Assembly: GCF_000400715.1 (NCBI RefSeq)
Contig: NZ_KE007347.1
Coordinates: 753,680 to 817,679 of the forward strand
From: Acinetobacter genomosp. 15BJ
GTDB taxonomy: Bacteria; Pseudomonadota; Gammaproteobacteria; Pseudomonadales; Moraxellaceae
Direction: 5' to 3'
DNA length: 64,000 nt
The notes below the pieces were generated by a model that was not told where the DNA came from, ran no database searches, and worked only from the letters and a program-made list of their open reading frames with translations. This document shows, piece by piece, positions 44,696 through 53,543 of the stretch (position 1 is the stretch's first letter; every line of letters begins with the position of its first letter). Position numbers and translations under genes: made by a program.

Positions 44696-45334
44696 ATGAA
44701 AACTATTTCTCAGCAATTACCAGATTATTTTGAATACCACGAAGATGGCACACAATACTACTTACGCCAAGTGCAATACCCACAAGATATTCCTTTGCTA
44801 CATCAGTGGATGCATGAACCGCATGTCATTCCACAGTGGCAATTGAATAAGTCGGAACTGGATTTGCAGGTTTACTTCGACAAGATGCTGGCAGATGACC
44901 ATCAGCGTCTCTTGATTGTGGGGGTGGATGGCAAAGATGTGGGCTATACCGAGATCTATGAAGGTAAGCGTGATCGTCTTGGCCGTTATTACGAAGGTGA
45001 TGATAACGATCTAGGTTGGCATTTGCTATTTGGTGACAAATCCGTATTTGGAAAAGGATTTTTGCGTCCAACTATTCGCTTACTCAGCTTCTATATTTTT
45101 GAACATTCACAAGCGAAAAAAATCGTGGGTGAGCCTGACCATACTGTTAAGCCTTATGCCGCTGTGGTCGCAGAACTTTGCTACGAGACTCAACGTTTAA
45201 TTCCTATGCCAGAAAAAACGGCAATGTTGTATTACTGCTTTAGAGAGACTTTTTATAACAAGTTTGGTGAATATTACCAAATTTCACAACAACAGCTAGC
45301 CAATCAGCCAGCCAAAATCCTGAGTGTTACATGA
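44696..45334 (+). CDS. acbD: Siderophore N-acyltransferase AcbD (IucB/GNAT type)
   Basis: A 212-residue GNAT-fold acyltransferase of the IucB group. Motifs are HQWMHEPHVIPQWQLNKSEL, GYTEIYEGKRDRLGRYYEGD and LGWHLLFGDKSVFGKGFLRP, the last holding the acyl-CoA pyrophosphate loop, and later KIVGEPDHTVKPYAAVVAEL. In acinetoferrin synthesis the acyl donor is (E)-2-octenoyl rather than acetyl; this cannot be proved from sequence. AAGG precedes the ATG. It overlaps the next gene by 4 bases. Confidence 0.86.
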   Translation: MKTISQQLPDYFEYHEDGTQYYLRQVQYPQDIPLLHQWMHEPHVIPQWQLNKSELDLQVYFDKMLADDHQRLLIVGVDGKDVGYTEIYEGKRDRLGRYYEGDDNDLGWHLLFGDKSVFGKGFLRPTIRLLSFYIFEHSQAKKIVGEPDHTVKPYAAVVAELCYETQRLIPMPEKTAMLYYCFRETFYNKFGEYYQISQQQLANQPAKILSVT

Positions 45335-45702
45335 GCTTATCTATCAATGAGATGCACATCTTGGACATGCGCTTTGCCGCGCATGTCTCAGTGGCAGAAT
45401 TTGAGCAATGGTTAATGCATATTCAACAATATTTCGAACAAAAAAGAAGTTTTGTGCTGATTATGCAAACCGAGCCGAATACTGAATTCCCCGAAGAATA
45501 TCGGGTCATTCAGGGGAAATGGTACAAACAATACAAACAAGATTTTTATCAATATTGTTTAGGCCTTGCCCGCATAGCCCAAGATGAAGATGATCGTATT
45601 CGATTAGACACGCCAGCTTTGCAAAAAGCCTGGCATGTTCCTTATTTTGTAAGTTTAGAAAAGACCGATGCCGTGCAATGGGCGATGCAGAGGTACTTAT
45701 GA
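45331..45702 (+). CDS. actB: Small protein of unknown function in the siderophore operon (ActB position)
   Basis: A 123-residue cytoplasmic-looking protein with no cysteine, signal peptide or membrane segment. The pattern (MHILDMRFAAHVSVAEFEQW, then SFVLIMQTEPNTEF, a helical KWYKQYKQDFYQYCLG and WHVPYFVSLEKTDAVQW) suggests a small alpha/beta fold of the kind seen in SpoIIAA/STAS-like proteins, but I cannot assign a family. The ATGA overlaps on both sides tie it tightly to acbD and the transporter. The gene name is taken only from its place, fifth in the eight-gene order acbABCD-actBCAD. Confidence 0.7.
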   Translation: MSLSINEMHILDMRFAAHVSVAEFEQWLMHIQQYFEQKRSFVLIMQTEPNTEFPEEYRVIQGKWYKQYKQDFYQYCLGLARIAQDEDDRIRLDTPALQKAWHVPYFVSLEKTDAVQWAMQRYL

Positions 45703-46949
45703 ATCAACAAATAAAACCTGACCAAGATTTTCCAATCAAAACAGTCTCTGCACTGAGTTTATCTGTGGTGGTGGTGTTGTACCTTGCACATGCATTACCG
45801 CTGTATTTTTACAATGTTGCTTTACCTGCGATTTTGCGTCATCAAGGGGTCGATCTGCGCTGGATTGGCATGTTGTCGCTACTGTATATCCCATGGGCCT
45901 TTAAGTTTTTTTGGGCACCCTTAATTGATCGTTTCTATTTTAAGGCACTTGGTAAACGCAAAACTTGGCTTTTATTCACCCAAATTGCATTGGTTCTGGG
46001 TGTCGTTACGTTGGCTTTGACACAATTTGATTATGGTCTAAGTGTATTTGTCATTGTCGGTTTATGGATTTCAACGTTTGCCGCAACTCAAGATATTGCG
46101 ATTGATGGTTATACCGTTGAAACCTTTTCTGAATCCGAATACCGATTAGGCAGTATGGCGCAAAGTATTGGTGTAGCACTGGGCAGTATGATTGGTGGTG
46201 CTGCAACTTTATGGCTTTATCAATTGTATGGTTGGCAAACCGCTCTGATTTGTTTAGCTGCTATGACAGCATTGACCATGCTTGCAGTGTTTCAAATCAA
46301 AGAAAAACAGAATACTGAAAAAATTGCCAAGCAAGCGCCGAGTCTGATTCGAGCTTTTAAGCGTCCTGAGATGCTGTGGGCTTTGGCTTTAATTGTCTGT
46401 TATCGCGTGGTTGAAGCGCCAGCGATGGCGATGCTCAATCCAATGTTGATTGATCAAAAATGGTCATTGGCAGAGATTGGTGTACTGATGTCTGTAATTG
46501 GCGCGGGCATTGGTTTATTGGCAGCAGTAACAGCTGCATTCCTGTTAAAAAAAATTGCAGCAACACAATTACTGATTTGGGCTGGTTGGGCACGCAGTTT
46601 GGTGTATGCCTTACTGGGCATCGCGGTCTTACTCAGCTGGTTTAATCAGTGGCATATGTTATTAGGGCTATTTGTTGTGGTTATTCTGGCGATTCGTTAT
46701 ATCGCGATGACCGCTTTATATGCTCACTTCATGCATACCAGCTCTAAGGAACAAGCTGGAACAGACTTTACTATTTTGGTCTGTTTTGAACTCCTGGTTT
46801 ATTTCATTGGCGGTGCAATGTCTGGTTTTTTGGCCAAAGCATTTGGTTATGGAAATTTCTATCTCATTCTCGCAGCAGCATCTGTGTTGAGCGTTTTGCT
46901 CAGCCAAGTGTTGATCCACAAAGCAAAACAAACGGAACAACTCACCTAG
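45699..46949 (+). CDS. actC: Inner-membrane MFS siderophore transporter (RhtX/FptX-like, ActC)
   Basis: A 416-residue membrane protein with 12 predicted helices. LLYIPWAFKFFWAPLIDRFY is characteristic of the AmpG/RhtX/FptX group, which imports siderophores or muropeptides across the inner membrane. FAATQDIAIDGYTVE is a second typical stretch. The ATG seven codons inside the open frame has AGAGG upstream and gives the ATGA overlap. The likely role is uptake of ferric acinetoferrin from the periplasm, avoiding an ABC transporter, of which none is encoded here. Confidence 0.83.
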   Translation: MNQQIKPDQDFPIKTVSALSLSVVVVLYLAHALPLYFYNVALPAILRHQGVDLRWIGMLSLLYIPWAFKFFWAPLIDRFYFKALGKRKTWLLFTQIALVLGVVTLALTQFDYGLSVFVIVGLWISTFAATQDIAIDGYTVETFSESEYRLGSMAQSIGVALGSMIGGAATLWLYQLYGWQTALICLAAMTALTMLAVFQIKEKQNTEKIAKQAPSLIRAFKRPEMLWALALIVCYRVVEAPAMAMLNPMLIDQKWSLAEIGVLMSVIGAGIGLLAAVTAAFLLKKIAATQLLIWAGWARSLVYALLGIAVLLSWFNQWHMLLGLFVVVILAIRYIAMTALYAHFMHTSSKEQAGTDFTILVCFELLVYFIGGAMSGFLAKAFGYGNFYLILAAASVLSVLLSQVLIHKAKQTEQLT

Positions 46950-46958
46950 GGGTAATTT

Positions 46959-49226
46959 ATGAAAGTACGTTCACTTTCGACATCATTAACGCTGTTAAGC
47001 TTAGCAATCAGTACTCAGCTATATGCTCAAACAGTTGAAACAGATGCATCTGTTCAAACGACTGCTGCTGTAACAAGTCAGAAACCAACACAACTTGCAC
47101 CTATCGTGGTGACAGCCTCGCGTTCAGCACAAAGTATTGCTGAAATTGCAGGTACGGTGTATCGCATTGAACAAGAAGATATTGCAAAACAAGCCGCTGC
47201 GGGTAAAAGCACAGCAGATATTTTAGGTTTATTAGTTCCATCACTAACACCAAGTTCTGGTACAACCAGTAACTATGGAATGACCATGCGTGGCCGTACA
47301 GTCCAGTATATGATTGATGGTGTACCACAAACGGGTTCGCGTGATAGTTCACGTCAATTAAATAGTATTAGCCCAGATATGATTGAGCGTGTTGAAGTCG
47401 TCTCTGGTGCCAGCAGTATTTATGGTTCTGGTGCAACAGGTGGGATAATCAATATCATTACTAAAAAAGGGTCGACCGAGGGCGTTCATTTTGAATCAAA
47501 ACTCGGTGTAACTTCAGGCGATAACTTTAAAAATGATGCCTTGGCTTATGAAGCATATCAATCTGCTGCATTTAAACAAGGAGACTGGAATGGTTTCCTC
47601 GGGGCAAGCTATACCAAACGCGGTGAGATTCAAGACAGTCATGGCGATCGAATTGGGCCTGAAGTTGCTCAGACTGACCGTCAGGATACAGAAACCATTG
47701 ATGTCAATGGTCGCTTGGGATGGCAGTTCGCTGACAAGCAAAGCATTAGCATTGGTGCACAATATTATAATGATGAACAAGACAGTGACTATGGTGCAGA
47801 CTATGGACCAGGACTGGCAGTTTTATTGAATGGTGCAAAACCAAGCCAGAAAGCAGTCAAAGGTTTGGAATTAGACAATCAACCAAGAACAAAACGTGCA
47901 GCTGTAAATGCGCAATATGAAAATCAAGATTTCTTTGGTCAGACTTTAAATGCAGAAGCTTACTATCGTACTGAAAAAGGCAGATTTTATCCGAGTGCAA
48001 ATGCTTTAGCGCATGCATCTATTCCTAGAGGTGGAACATATATTGTTACTCAGTCTGAGACTGATATTGATGTATTTGGTGCACGTTTAGCGTTACAGAG
48101 TAAATTAAATCTTGTAGATCGTGCATTACATCTCACTTATGGTGTCGATTATGACAAAGAAAAAGGCAAGCAAACCGCACAGCTTTATGATTTGAATACT
48201 TTTATTGGTAGTAATGGTTTGAAGTTTAAACCATTAAATAATTATGGTTTTGGTCCAGATGTCGATACTGAGAAGCTTGGTTTCTTCTTACAGAGTCAAT
48301 TTGAAGTCAGTGATCGCTTAAACCTACAAGCAGGCGTGCGCCATGAACGAATTGATAGCCAAGTGCAAGATTCTGTTCCTTATTCTGAAGCGATGGTTGC
48401 AGATTTCGTCCCAGGATATAACCCTAAGACGTTAAAAGGTGGGTCGGTCAAGCATGATGCGACTTTATTTAACTTAGGTGCAGTTTATCATTTAACCGAT
48501 GCTCAACAAGTCTTTGCCAATTTCTCTCAAGGTGCAAACTTACCAGACGTACAACGTATGCTCAGAGACGTTCCAGCAAACTTTGTAGTAAGCAATCAAA
48601 CCATTGATCCAATTAAAGTGAATAGTTTTGAGCTAGGTTGGCGTCTGCAAGACAATGCTTTAACTACAGGGCTTACTGCATTCTATAACAAGTCGGATAA
48701 ATCCTTGAAATTTGGTCCACCAAATTTTGCAATCGAAGTGATTGATACCGATGAACGTGTTTATGGCCTAGAAGGTAATGTGAAATATGCGGTGACTGAT
48801 GCATGGAATGTCGGTGGTACTTTGGCTTATACGCGTGGTCAATTTAAAAATACCAGTGGTAAATGGCAAGAGTTAGATGCCATCCGTGTTGCACCGTTAA
48901 AAGGAACTCTCTATTCAGATTGGCAATTTAATGATGGTCTAGGTTTGCGCGTTCAAACTCTTGCTGTTGGAGGTACAGATAAAGCGCGTAAAGATGCCAT
49001 TGAGTATGGAAGCCGTCCACCAGCAGAAATTAAAGGTTTTGCAGTTATGGATGTGATTGCCAATGCGAAAGCAGGTCCAGGTACATTAGGATTTGGTGTT
49101 TATAACGTTTGGAATGCCGATTATAAGTCTGTATATAGTCAAGCAGTTTCGACAGTGTATGGTGATATTTCTAGTCTACCTGCACAAGGCCGTACTTATG
49201 GTTTGAGCTATACCCTCAAATACTAA
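46959..49226 (+). CDS. actA: TonB-dependent ferric siderophore receptor (ActA)
   Basis: A 755-residue outer-membrane receptor: signal peptide (cut after LYA), TonB box APIVVTASR near residue 48, plug domain (VQYMIDGVPQTGSRDSSRQL, then VVSGASSIYGSGATGGIINI) and a 22-strand barrel ending GRTYGLSYTLKY with a terminal aromatic. It imports ferric siderophore with TonB-ExbBD energy. Its position seventh in an intact synthesis operon makes the product of that operon its natural ligand. A strong terminator follows 9 bases after the stop. Confidence 0.88.
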   Translation: MKVRSLSTSLTLLSLAISTQLYAQTVETDASVQTTAAVTSQKPTQLAPIVVTASRSAQSIAEIAGTVYRIEQEDIAKQAAAGKSTADILGLLVPSLTPSSGTTSNYGMTMRGRTVQYMIDGVPQTGSRDSSRQLNSISPDMIERVEVVSGASSIYGSGATGGIINIITKKGSTEGVHFESKLGVTSGDNFKNDALAYEAYQSAAFKQGDWNGFLGASYTKRGEIQDSHGDRIGPEVAQTDRQDTETIDVNGRLGWQFADKQSISIGAQYYNDEQDSDYGADYGPGLAVLLNGAKPSQKAVKGLELDNQPRTKRAAVNAQYENQDFFGQTLNAEAYYRTEKGRFYPSANALAHASIPRGGTYIVTQSETDIDVFGARLALQSKLNLVDRALHLTYGVDYDKEKGKQTAQLYDLNTFIGSNGLKFKPLNNYGFGPDVDTEKLGFFLQSQFEVSDRLNLQAGVRHERIDSQVQDSVPYSEAMVADFVPGYNPKTLKGGSVKHDATLFNLGAVYHLTDAQQVFANFSQGANLPDVQRMLRDVPANFVVSNQTIDPIKVNSFELGWRLQDNALTTGLTAFYNKSDKSLKFGPPNFAIEVIDTDERVYGLEGNVKYAVTDAWNVGGTLAYTRGQFKNTSGKWQELDAIRVAPLKGTLYSDWQFNDGLGLRVQTLAVGGTDKARKDAIEYGSRPPAEIKGFAVMDVIANAKAGPGTLGFGVYNVWNADYKSVYSQAVSTVYGDISSLPAQGRTYGLSYTLKY

Positions 49227-49234
49227 TCTAATCA

Positions 49235-49260
49235 AAAAGGCATCTGTTTAGATGCCTTTT
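49235..49260 (+). terminator. Terminator between actA and actD
   Basis: Perfect stem AAAAGGCATCT / AGATGCCTTTT with a GTTT loop, followed by CTTTTG. It lies between the receptor and the last transporter gene, and an in-frame ATG of the latter lies inside its right arm. Partial readthrough would lower expression of the last gene. Confidence 0.85.
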
Positions 49261-49275
49261 CTTTTGATGATTTTC

Positions 49276-50508
49276 ATGATGAACAATAATTTAAAGTTTT
49301 TAGCGCTGGCAGCTTTGATCAATGGAACTTGCTTTTCCATGATTCTCCCTTTACTTGCCCCATTGACACGACAATTGCATTTATCTGAATTCCAAGGTGG
49401 CGTGATTGTTTCAGCAGGGGCAATCTGTATGGCAATAGCATCGATCTGGATTGCGAAAAAGAAAAATCAGCTATCTCCCAACCAACTCGTCAATTATGGT
49501 TTTTGGGGAATGACCTTTACTTGGGCTATTTTCACCTTGATTCTGTATTTTGGAACACAAGCGATTTTACCCACGTTATTTATTTTTATCTTACTGGTAT
49601 TGAGTCGTGCTTCTACAGGCATTTTTATGGCTTTGCCGCAAATTGGTCTGCAAAGCTATGTAATGACACATGCGAGTGAAGCCGCTGATCGTAGCAAGCA
49701 GATGGCTATGTTTGGCGCGATGAATAGTTTTGGGATGATTGTAGGTCCGTTTGCAACTTCAGTTTTATTGTTTGGTGGTTTACTTTTCCCGATGTGGATT
49801 GCAGTGGCTTTACTTGGCTTAGTGAGTATTGCACTCGGCATCCTGTTTAGTAAAAGTCCGCAAGTTCAGGCTGAGTCATTCAATCCGCAACAAGATAAAG
49901 ATAATGCACTAGCGAATGAGCCAATTCTGAAGCAAAGTCTGATGTGGTTAACTCTAGGTTTTGTCACTTATGTTGCAATTGTGACTTTAAATATGACAGC
50001 AGGTTTTTATATTCAGGATAAGTTTTATCTCAGTAGCCAACAAAGTGCAGTTTATTTTTCTCAATGCATGTTGGTCGTTGGTATTTGTCTAGTACTGACC
50101 CAACTTTTAATCGTGAAATTGTTTAAACTCAAATTAAATAGTTTGGTGATTATTGGTTTAGTCACAATGTGTTTTGGTCTATTACTTTCACTCTACGCAA
50201 CTACAATTTTTGTATTTCAGGCTAGTTATTTTTTTTATGGTATTTCTGTGGCGTGTTTATTACCTGCATTTACCACAGGTGCTGCTCAAGCCGTCTCTCA
50301 GCAATCACAGGTTAAAATGGCAAGTTTTTGTACGGCAACACAGGCATTGGGTTTAATTGTTGGCCCCTTACTCAGTACATTTCTGTACCGTTTTAATACC
50401 CATTTCCCATTCTATCTATTACTGTTCTTAACCATGTCGATTGGCCTTTATTTTAGTTGGATGTTGATTCGAAAAGAGGGTGAAACCGCATTGCTATTTG
50501 ATGAATAA
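49276..50508 (+). CDS. actD: MFS transporter, probable siderophore exporter (ActD)
   Basis: A 410-residue, 12-helix MFS protein (MNNNLKFLALAALINGTCFS, later LSRASTGIFMALPQIGLQSY and FGAMNSFGMIVGPFATSVLL). It belongs to the drug-efflux-like MFS groups, so export of newly made acinetoferrin is likely. Possible starts are ATG at 49252 (inside the terminator hairpin), 49267, 49276 and 49279; the last two are preferred because the first hydrophobic helix then begins normally. No strong ribosome site is visible for any of them. This is the eighth gene of the cluster. Confidence 0.8.
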   Translation: MMNNNLKFLALAALINGTCFSMILPLLAPLTRQLHLSEFQGGVIVSAGAICMAIASIWIAKKKNQLSPNQLVNYGFWGMTFTWAIFTLILYFGTQAILPTLFIFILLVLSRASTGIFMALPQIGLQSYVMTHASEAADRSKQMAMFGAMNSFGMIVGPFATSVLLFGGLLFPMWIAVALLGLVSIALGILFSKSPQVQAESFNPQQDKDNALANEPILKQSLMWLTLGFVTYVAIVTLNMTAGFYIQDKFYLSSQQSAVYFSQCMLVVGICLVLTQLLIVKLFKLKLNSLVIIGLVTMCFGLLLSLYATTIFVFQASYFFYGISVACLLPAFTTGAAQAVSQQSQVKMASFCTATQALGLIVGPLLSTFLYRFNTHFPFYLLLFLTMSIGLYFSWMLIRKEGETALLFDE

Positions 50509-50528
50509 AAGGGATTTTGGCTAAAAAT

Positions 50529-50594
50529 GACTCATCTTTTTCCTCATAATGCAAGTATTCCGACTGTTTCAGTTATATATTGCTATGATGAGTC
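50529..50594. repeat. Spaced inverted repeat upstream of mtlD
   Basis: GACTCATC at 50529-50536 and GATGAGTC at 50587-50594, 50 bases apart, in the 200-base region between actD and mtlD. They may be regulator half-sites for mtlD or the arms of a large RNA loop. Confidence 0.4.
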
Positions 50595-50708
50595 GCCTTT
50601 ATGTTTATTTTTTGATCAAATTTATTTCATTTATTGACGTTTTGGATTTTAACGGGATTTTTTATGTACCCTATAAAACGTCATAACAAGATAGATAAAG
50701 GAGTAAAG

Positions 50709-52832
50709 ATGCTTATTTTTCATGATTATCCTGTTCAAGGAGCGCTTTTTGACATGGATGGAACAATGTTTGATACCGAGCGTTTGCGCTTCCAAACATT
50801 GAAACAGGCATCACAAGAGCTGATTGGACAGGAATTTTCAGATGAATATTTGATGCAGTGTCTCGGCTTAAGTGCGAAAGCATCGGAGCAGCTAGCACAA
50901 AAGTTTTATGGTACAGATGTTCCTTATACTGCCATTCGTAAACGTGCGGATGAGGTTGAATTAGAGTTTGTGCGTAAAAATGGGGTACCGATAAAAAAAG
51001 GACTGATTCAAGTTCTGGAACGCTTAAGAAAATCAGGTTTAAAAATGGCTGTTGCGACCTCAAGTCGTCGTGCGATTGCAGAAGAATATTTAATTAATGC
51101 CAATGTTTATAAATTTTTTGATCTATTGGTTTGTGGGGATGAAGTTGAAAAGGGTAAACCACATCCAGAAATCTTTTTAAAAGCGGCACAAAAACTAAAT
51201 CTACAACCACAACAATGTCTAATGTTTGAAGATTCGGAAAATGGGATTTGTTCAGCCTATGATGCTGGCGGTATCACGATTTTATTTAAAGATATTAAAG
51301 AACCCAATGATCATATGCTTTCTAAAGCAAATTTCTATTATCAGGACATGTATGAGTGCCTGAATGCTTTGGATCAATATATTCCTGAAATGGGCATGCC
51401 ACAATTACAAGAATTATTTCCGCAAAGTTGTAATCAATTGACTGTTGGGATCCATGGCTTTGGTGCAATTGGTGGGGGATATGTGGCACAAATCCTGTCC
51501 TATTGGGATGGTTACACACGCCCAAAACGTATTTTGGCTTCAACTCGGAATCGCTTATATTTAGAATCAGTGAACAGTTTTGGCAGCTATAGTATTCGAT
51601 ATGGCCAGTCTTCATATGATGAGCGTATCGACAATCTCACTGTGATTGATGCTGACAATGAACAGCAGATGTTAGAGATGTATATGCAATCTAGCCTGAT
51701 TGCACTCTGCTTACCTGAACAGGCGATTGAGTCTGAAGCGAAAATGATTGCGAAGGGACTATTGGCCCGTTTTATGTCAGCAGATGCAGACAATAATGAG
51801 CCCATTACCTTTTTGATTATTCTCAATAAAGTCTGTGCAAAGTATTTGGTCTTAAAACATATCCGTGAAGCCTTACTGGTCATGACGGATGAAGATATTG
51901 CAGAACATATTTTAAGTGAACATTATTTTTGCGATACCGTGGTCAATCGCATGGTGTCAAAACTGACGGATCAAGCCTTATATCGTCAGCTCAATATCAA
52001 GCACAATTTATTTAAACAATATCAAAATGATCTCAATCCAGAAACGATTGAACTTTCAGATGAAACCGCTCTAACTGAAAAGCAAGAACAGCAGATTACC
52101 CATTGTTTAGAAGATATGCGTGGGCAGTTTCAAACCGGGCAATTCCTACAAAATATGGATCTGATTCTATTCAACAGTGAAATGGATATGCCGATTTATG
52201 TAGAAAATCGCAGTCCATTGTTGAGCAAAATGCGTCAAATGATTCTAGTTGATCAGATTTCTGAGATTCAAATCATTAAAAATCGCTTATGGAATGGATG
52301 TCATGCCATGTTAGCGTGGTATGCCAGTGCACTTGGACATGACACGATTGGTATCGCCATGGCAGATCCAAAAATCATGAAATATGCAGAGCAGGTGGTC
52401 AACGAAGTTAAATTGGGTTTGGCCAATATGATTCCCAACCAAGCCAAAGAACTGGATCGTATGGCGGAAAGCTTCCTGCATTCTTGCCGAGCTGCCTATA
52501 AAGATCCTTGTGAACGTGTAGCTCGTGATCCGCTCAGAAAACTCAATCTGAATGAGCGTGTTTTAGGCAGTTTAGAATCTCATGTGCAGCAACAACTTCC
52601 TTATCAGAAGTTAATGCAGGGTGCAATTTATGGCTATGCCTATGCACTGAAAATGCTTGGATTGGACGAGATTAAGATTGTCAAGCATGTCCAGACCAAT
52701 ATTGAGCACATGGACATCACTGAAAATCAGAAGAAAGCCTTATTAAACCAGCTCTACCATGGGATTCAGGCGGAACTCAATGATAATGCATTCATGTCAC
52801 AGTTGGATGAGTTGAAACCTCAGACCGTTTGA
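50709..52832 (+). CDS. mtlD: Bifunctional mannitol-1-phosphate dehydrogenase/phosphatase MtlD
   Basis: Makes mannitol as a compatible solute: fructose-6-phosphate is reduced to mannitol-1-phosphate and then dephosphorylated by the same chain. The 707 residues carry an N-terminal HAD phosphatase (about 1-230; FDMDGTMFDTERLR, VATSSRRAIAEEY, KGKPHPEIF-like EKGKPHPEIFLKAA, MFEDSENGICSA) and a C-terminal polyol dehydrogenase (about 245-700; GIHGFGAIGGGYVAQIL for the nucleotide, PIYVENRSPLLSKMRQMI, KNRLWNGCHAMLAW). This HAD-dehydrogenase fusion is the form described in A. baylyi and A. baumannii. AAGGAG six bases before this ATG fixes the start; the frame is open 25 codons further. Confidence 0.93.
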   Translation: MLIFHDYPVQGALFDMDGTMFDTERLRFQTLKQASQELIGQEFSDEYLMQCLGLSAKASEQLAQKFYGTDVPYTAIRKRADEVELEFVRKNGVPIKKGLIQVLERLRKSGLKMAVATSSRRAIAEEYLINANVYKFFDLLVCGDEVEKGKPHPEIFLKAAQKLNLQPQQCLMFEDSENGICSAYDAGGITILFKDIKEPNDHMLSKANFYYQDMYECLNALDQYIPEMGMPQLQELFPQSCNQLTVGIHGFGAIGGGYVAQILSYWDGYTRPKRILASTRNRLYLESVNSFGSYSIRYGQSSYDERIDNLTVIDADNEQQMLEMYMQSSLIALCLPEQAIESEAKMIAKGLLARFMSADADNNEPITFLIILNKVCAKYLVLKHIREALLVMTDEDIAEHILSEHYFCDTVVNRMVSKLTDQALYRQLNIKHNLFKQYQNDLNPETIELSDETALTEKQEQQITHCLEDMRGQFQTGQFLQNMDLILFNSEMDMPIYVENRSPLLSKMRQMILVDQISEIQIIKNRLWNGCHAMLAWYASALGHDTIGIAMADPKIMKYAEQVVNEVKLGLANMIPNQAKELDRMAESFLHSCRAAYKDPCERVARDPLRKLNLNERVLGSLESHVQQQLPYQKLMQGAIYGYAYALKMLGLDEIKIVKHVQTNIEHMDITENQKKALLNQLYHGIQAELNDNAFMSQLDELKPQTV

Positions 52833-52917
52833 GTGTCTTGTGATTATGGCAAAAGGATCTTAACTTCTGTACGGGTTTATGTTTGAATAACGCAACTTTA
52901 CATATGATGCTGAAGTT

Positions 52918-53541
52918 GTGTTATTACAAGCAGAGACCCAATTGATTGCGACCGAAATGCGTGATTATCCTGAATGGCATTTGGGACGTTCAGATTATGG
53001 GCTTTGGTATATTGAGATTGATCAACCTGAGTTGATTCAATATTTAGATGAAGTCCAAGCACAATTCTCAGATCTATTACTTCCTGCACAACAACGTCAA
53101 TATCACATTACATTATTTGTTTGTGGTTTCTTGCAGCCTGCCGTTAAGCAATATGATGATGATTTTCAAACTCAACAATTACAGCAGCAGATCAAGCTGC
53201 TTGAAGCATTACAGCTGACAAGTTTTGAGCTGGAAATTATGCAGATCGATAGCTTTAGCAGTGCTTTATTCTTACATATCAAAGACCAAGATCATGTGCT
53301 GGCGCAAATTCGTCAACAATTTAGTCAAGTATCTGAGGAGATTGCAGCACTCGAATATTGTCCGCACATTACTTTAGGTTTGTATCGTGAAGCTTGGTCA
53401 AGTGATAGGGTATTGCAGCGAATACAACAACTTCCTCTAAAAACCATGAAGATTCAGGTCAAAAAACTAACTTTTGGCTATTATAAGGCACAGATTTTAC
53501 AAGGATTACTATATCCTTATCAGCAAATTGAACTAGGTTAG
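52918..53541 (+). CDS. 2H-phosphoesterase-family protein (2'-5' RNA ligase/CPDase-like)
   Basis: A 207-residue cytoplasmic protein with two H-x-T motifs: QYHITLFVCGF near residue 62 and CPHITLGLYRE near residue 150. These are the paired catalytic histidines of the 2H superfamily (cyclic phosphodiesterases, LigT-like RNA ligases). The substrate is unknown. The start is uncertain: GTG at 52918 is used, a stop lies 10 codons upstream, and no in-frame ATG or strong ribosome site is present. It is only 2 bases ahead of cobU and probably shares its transcript. Confidence 0.72.
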   Translation: MLLQAETQLIATEMRDYPEWHLGRSDYGLWYIEIDQPELIQYLDEVQAQFSDLLLPAQQRQYHITLFVCGFLQPAVKQYDDDFQTQQLQQQIKLLEALQLTSFELEIMQIDSFSSALFLHIKDQDHVLAQIRQQFSQVSEEIAALEYCPHITLGLYREAWSSDRVLQRIQQLPLKTMKIQVKKLTFGYYKAQILQGLLYPYQQIELG

Positions 53542-53543
53542 AT

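Noticed and set aside
52833..53543. Possible cobalamin riboswitch ahead of the cob genes
   Set aside because: The space upstream of the 2H phosphoesterase is only 85 bases and no B12-box-like sequence or large conserved fold is visible; late-assembly genes here appear to lack one.
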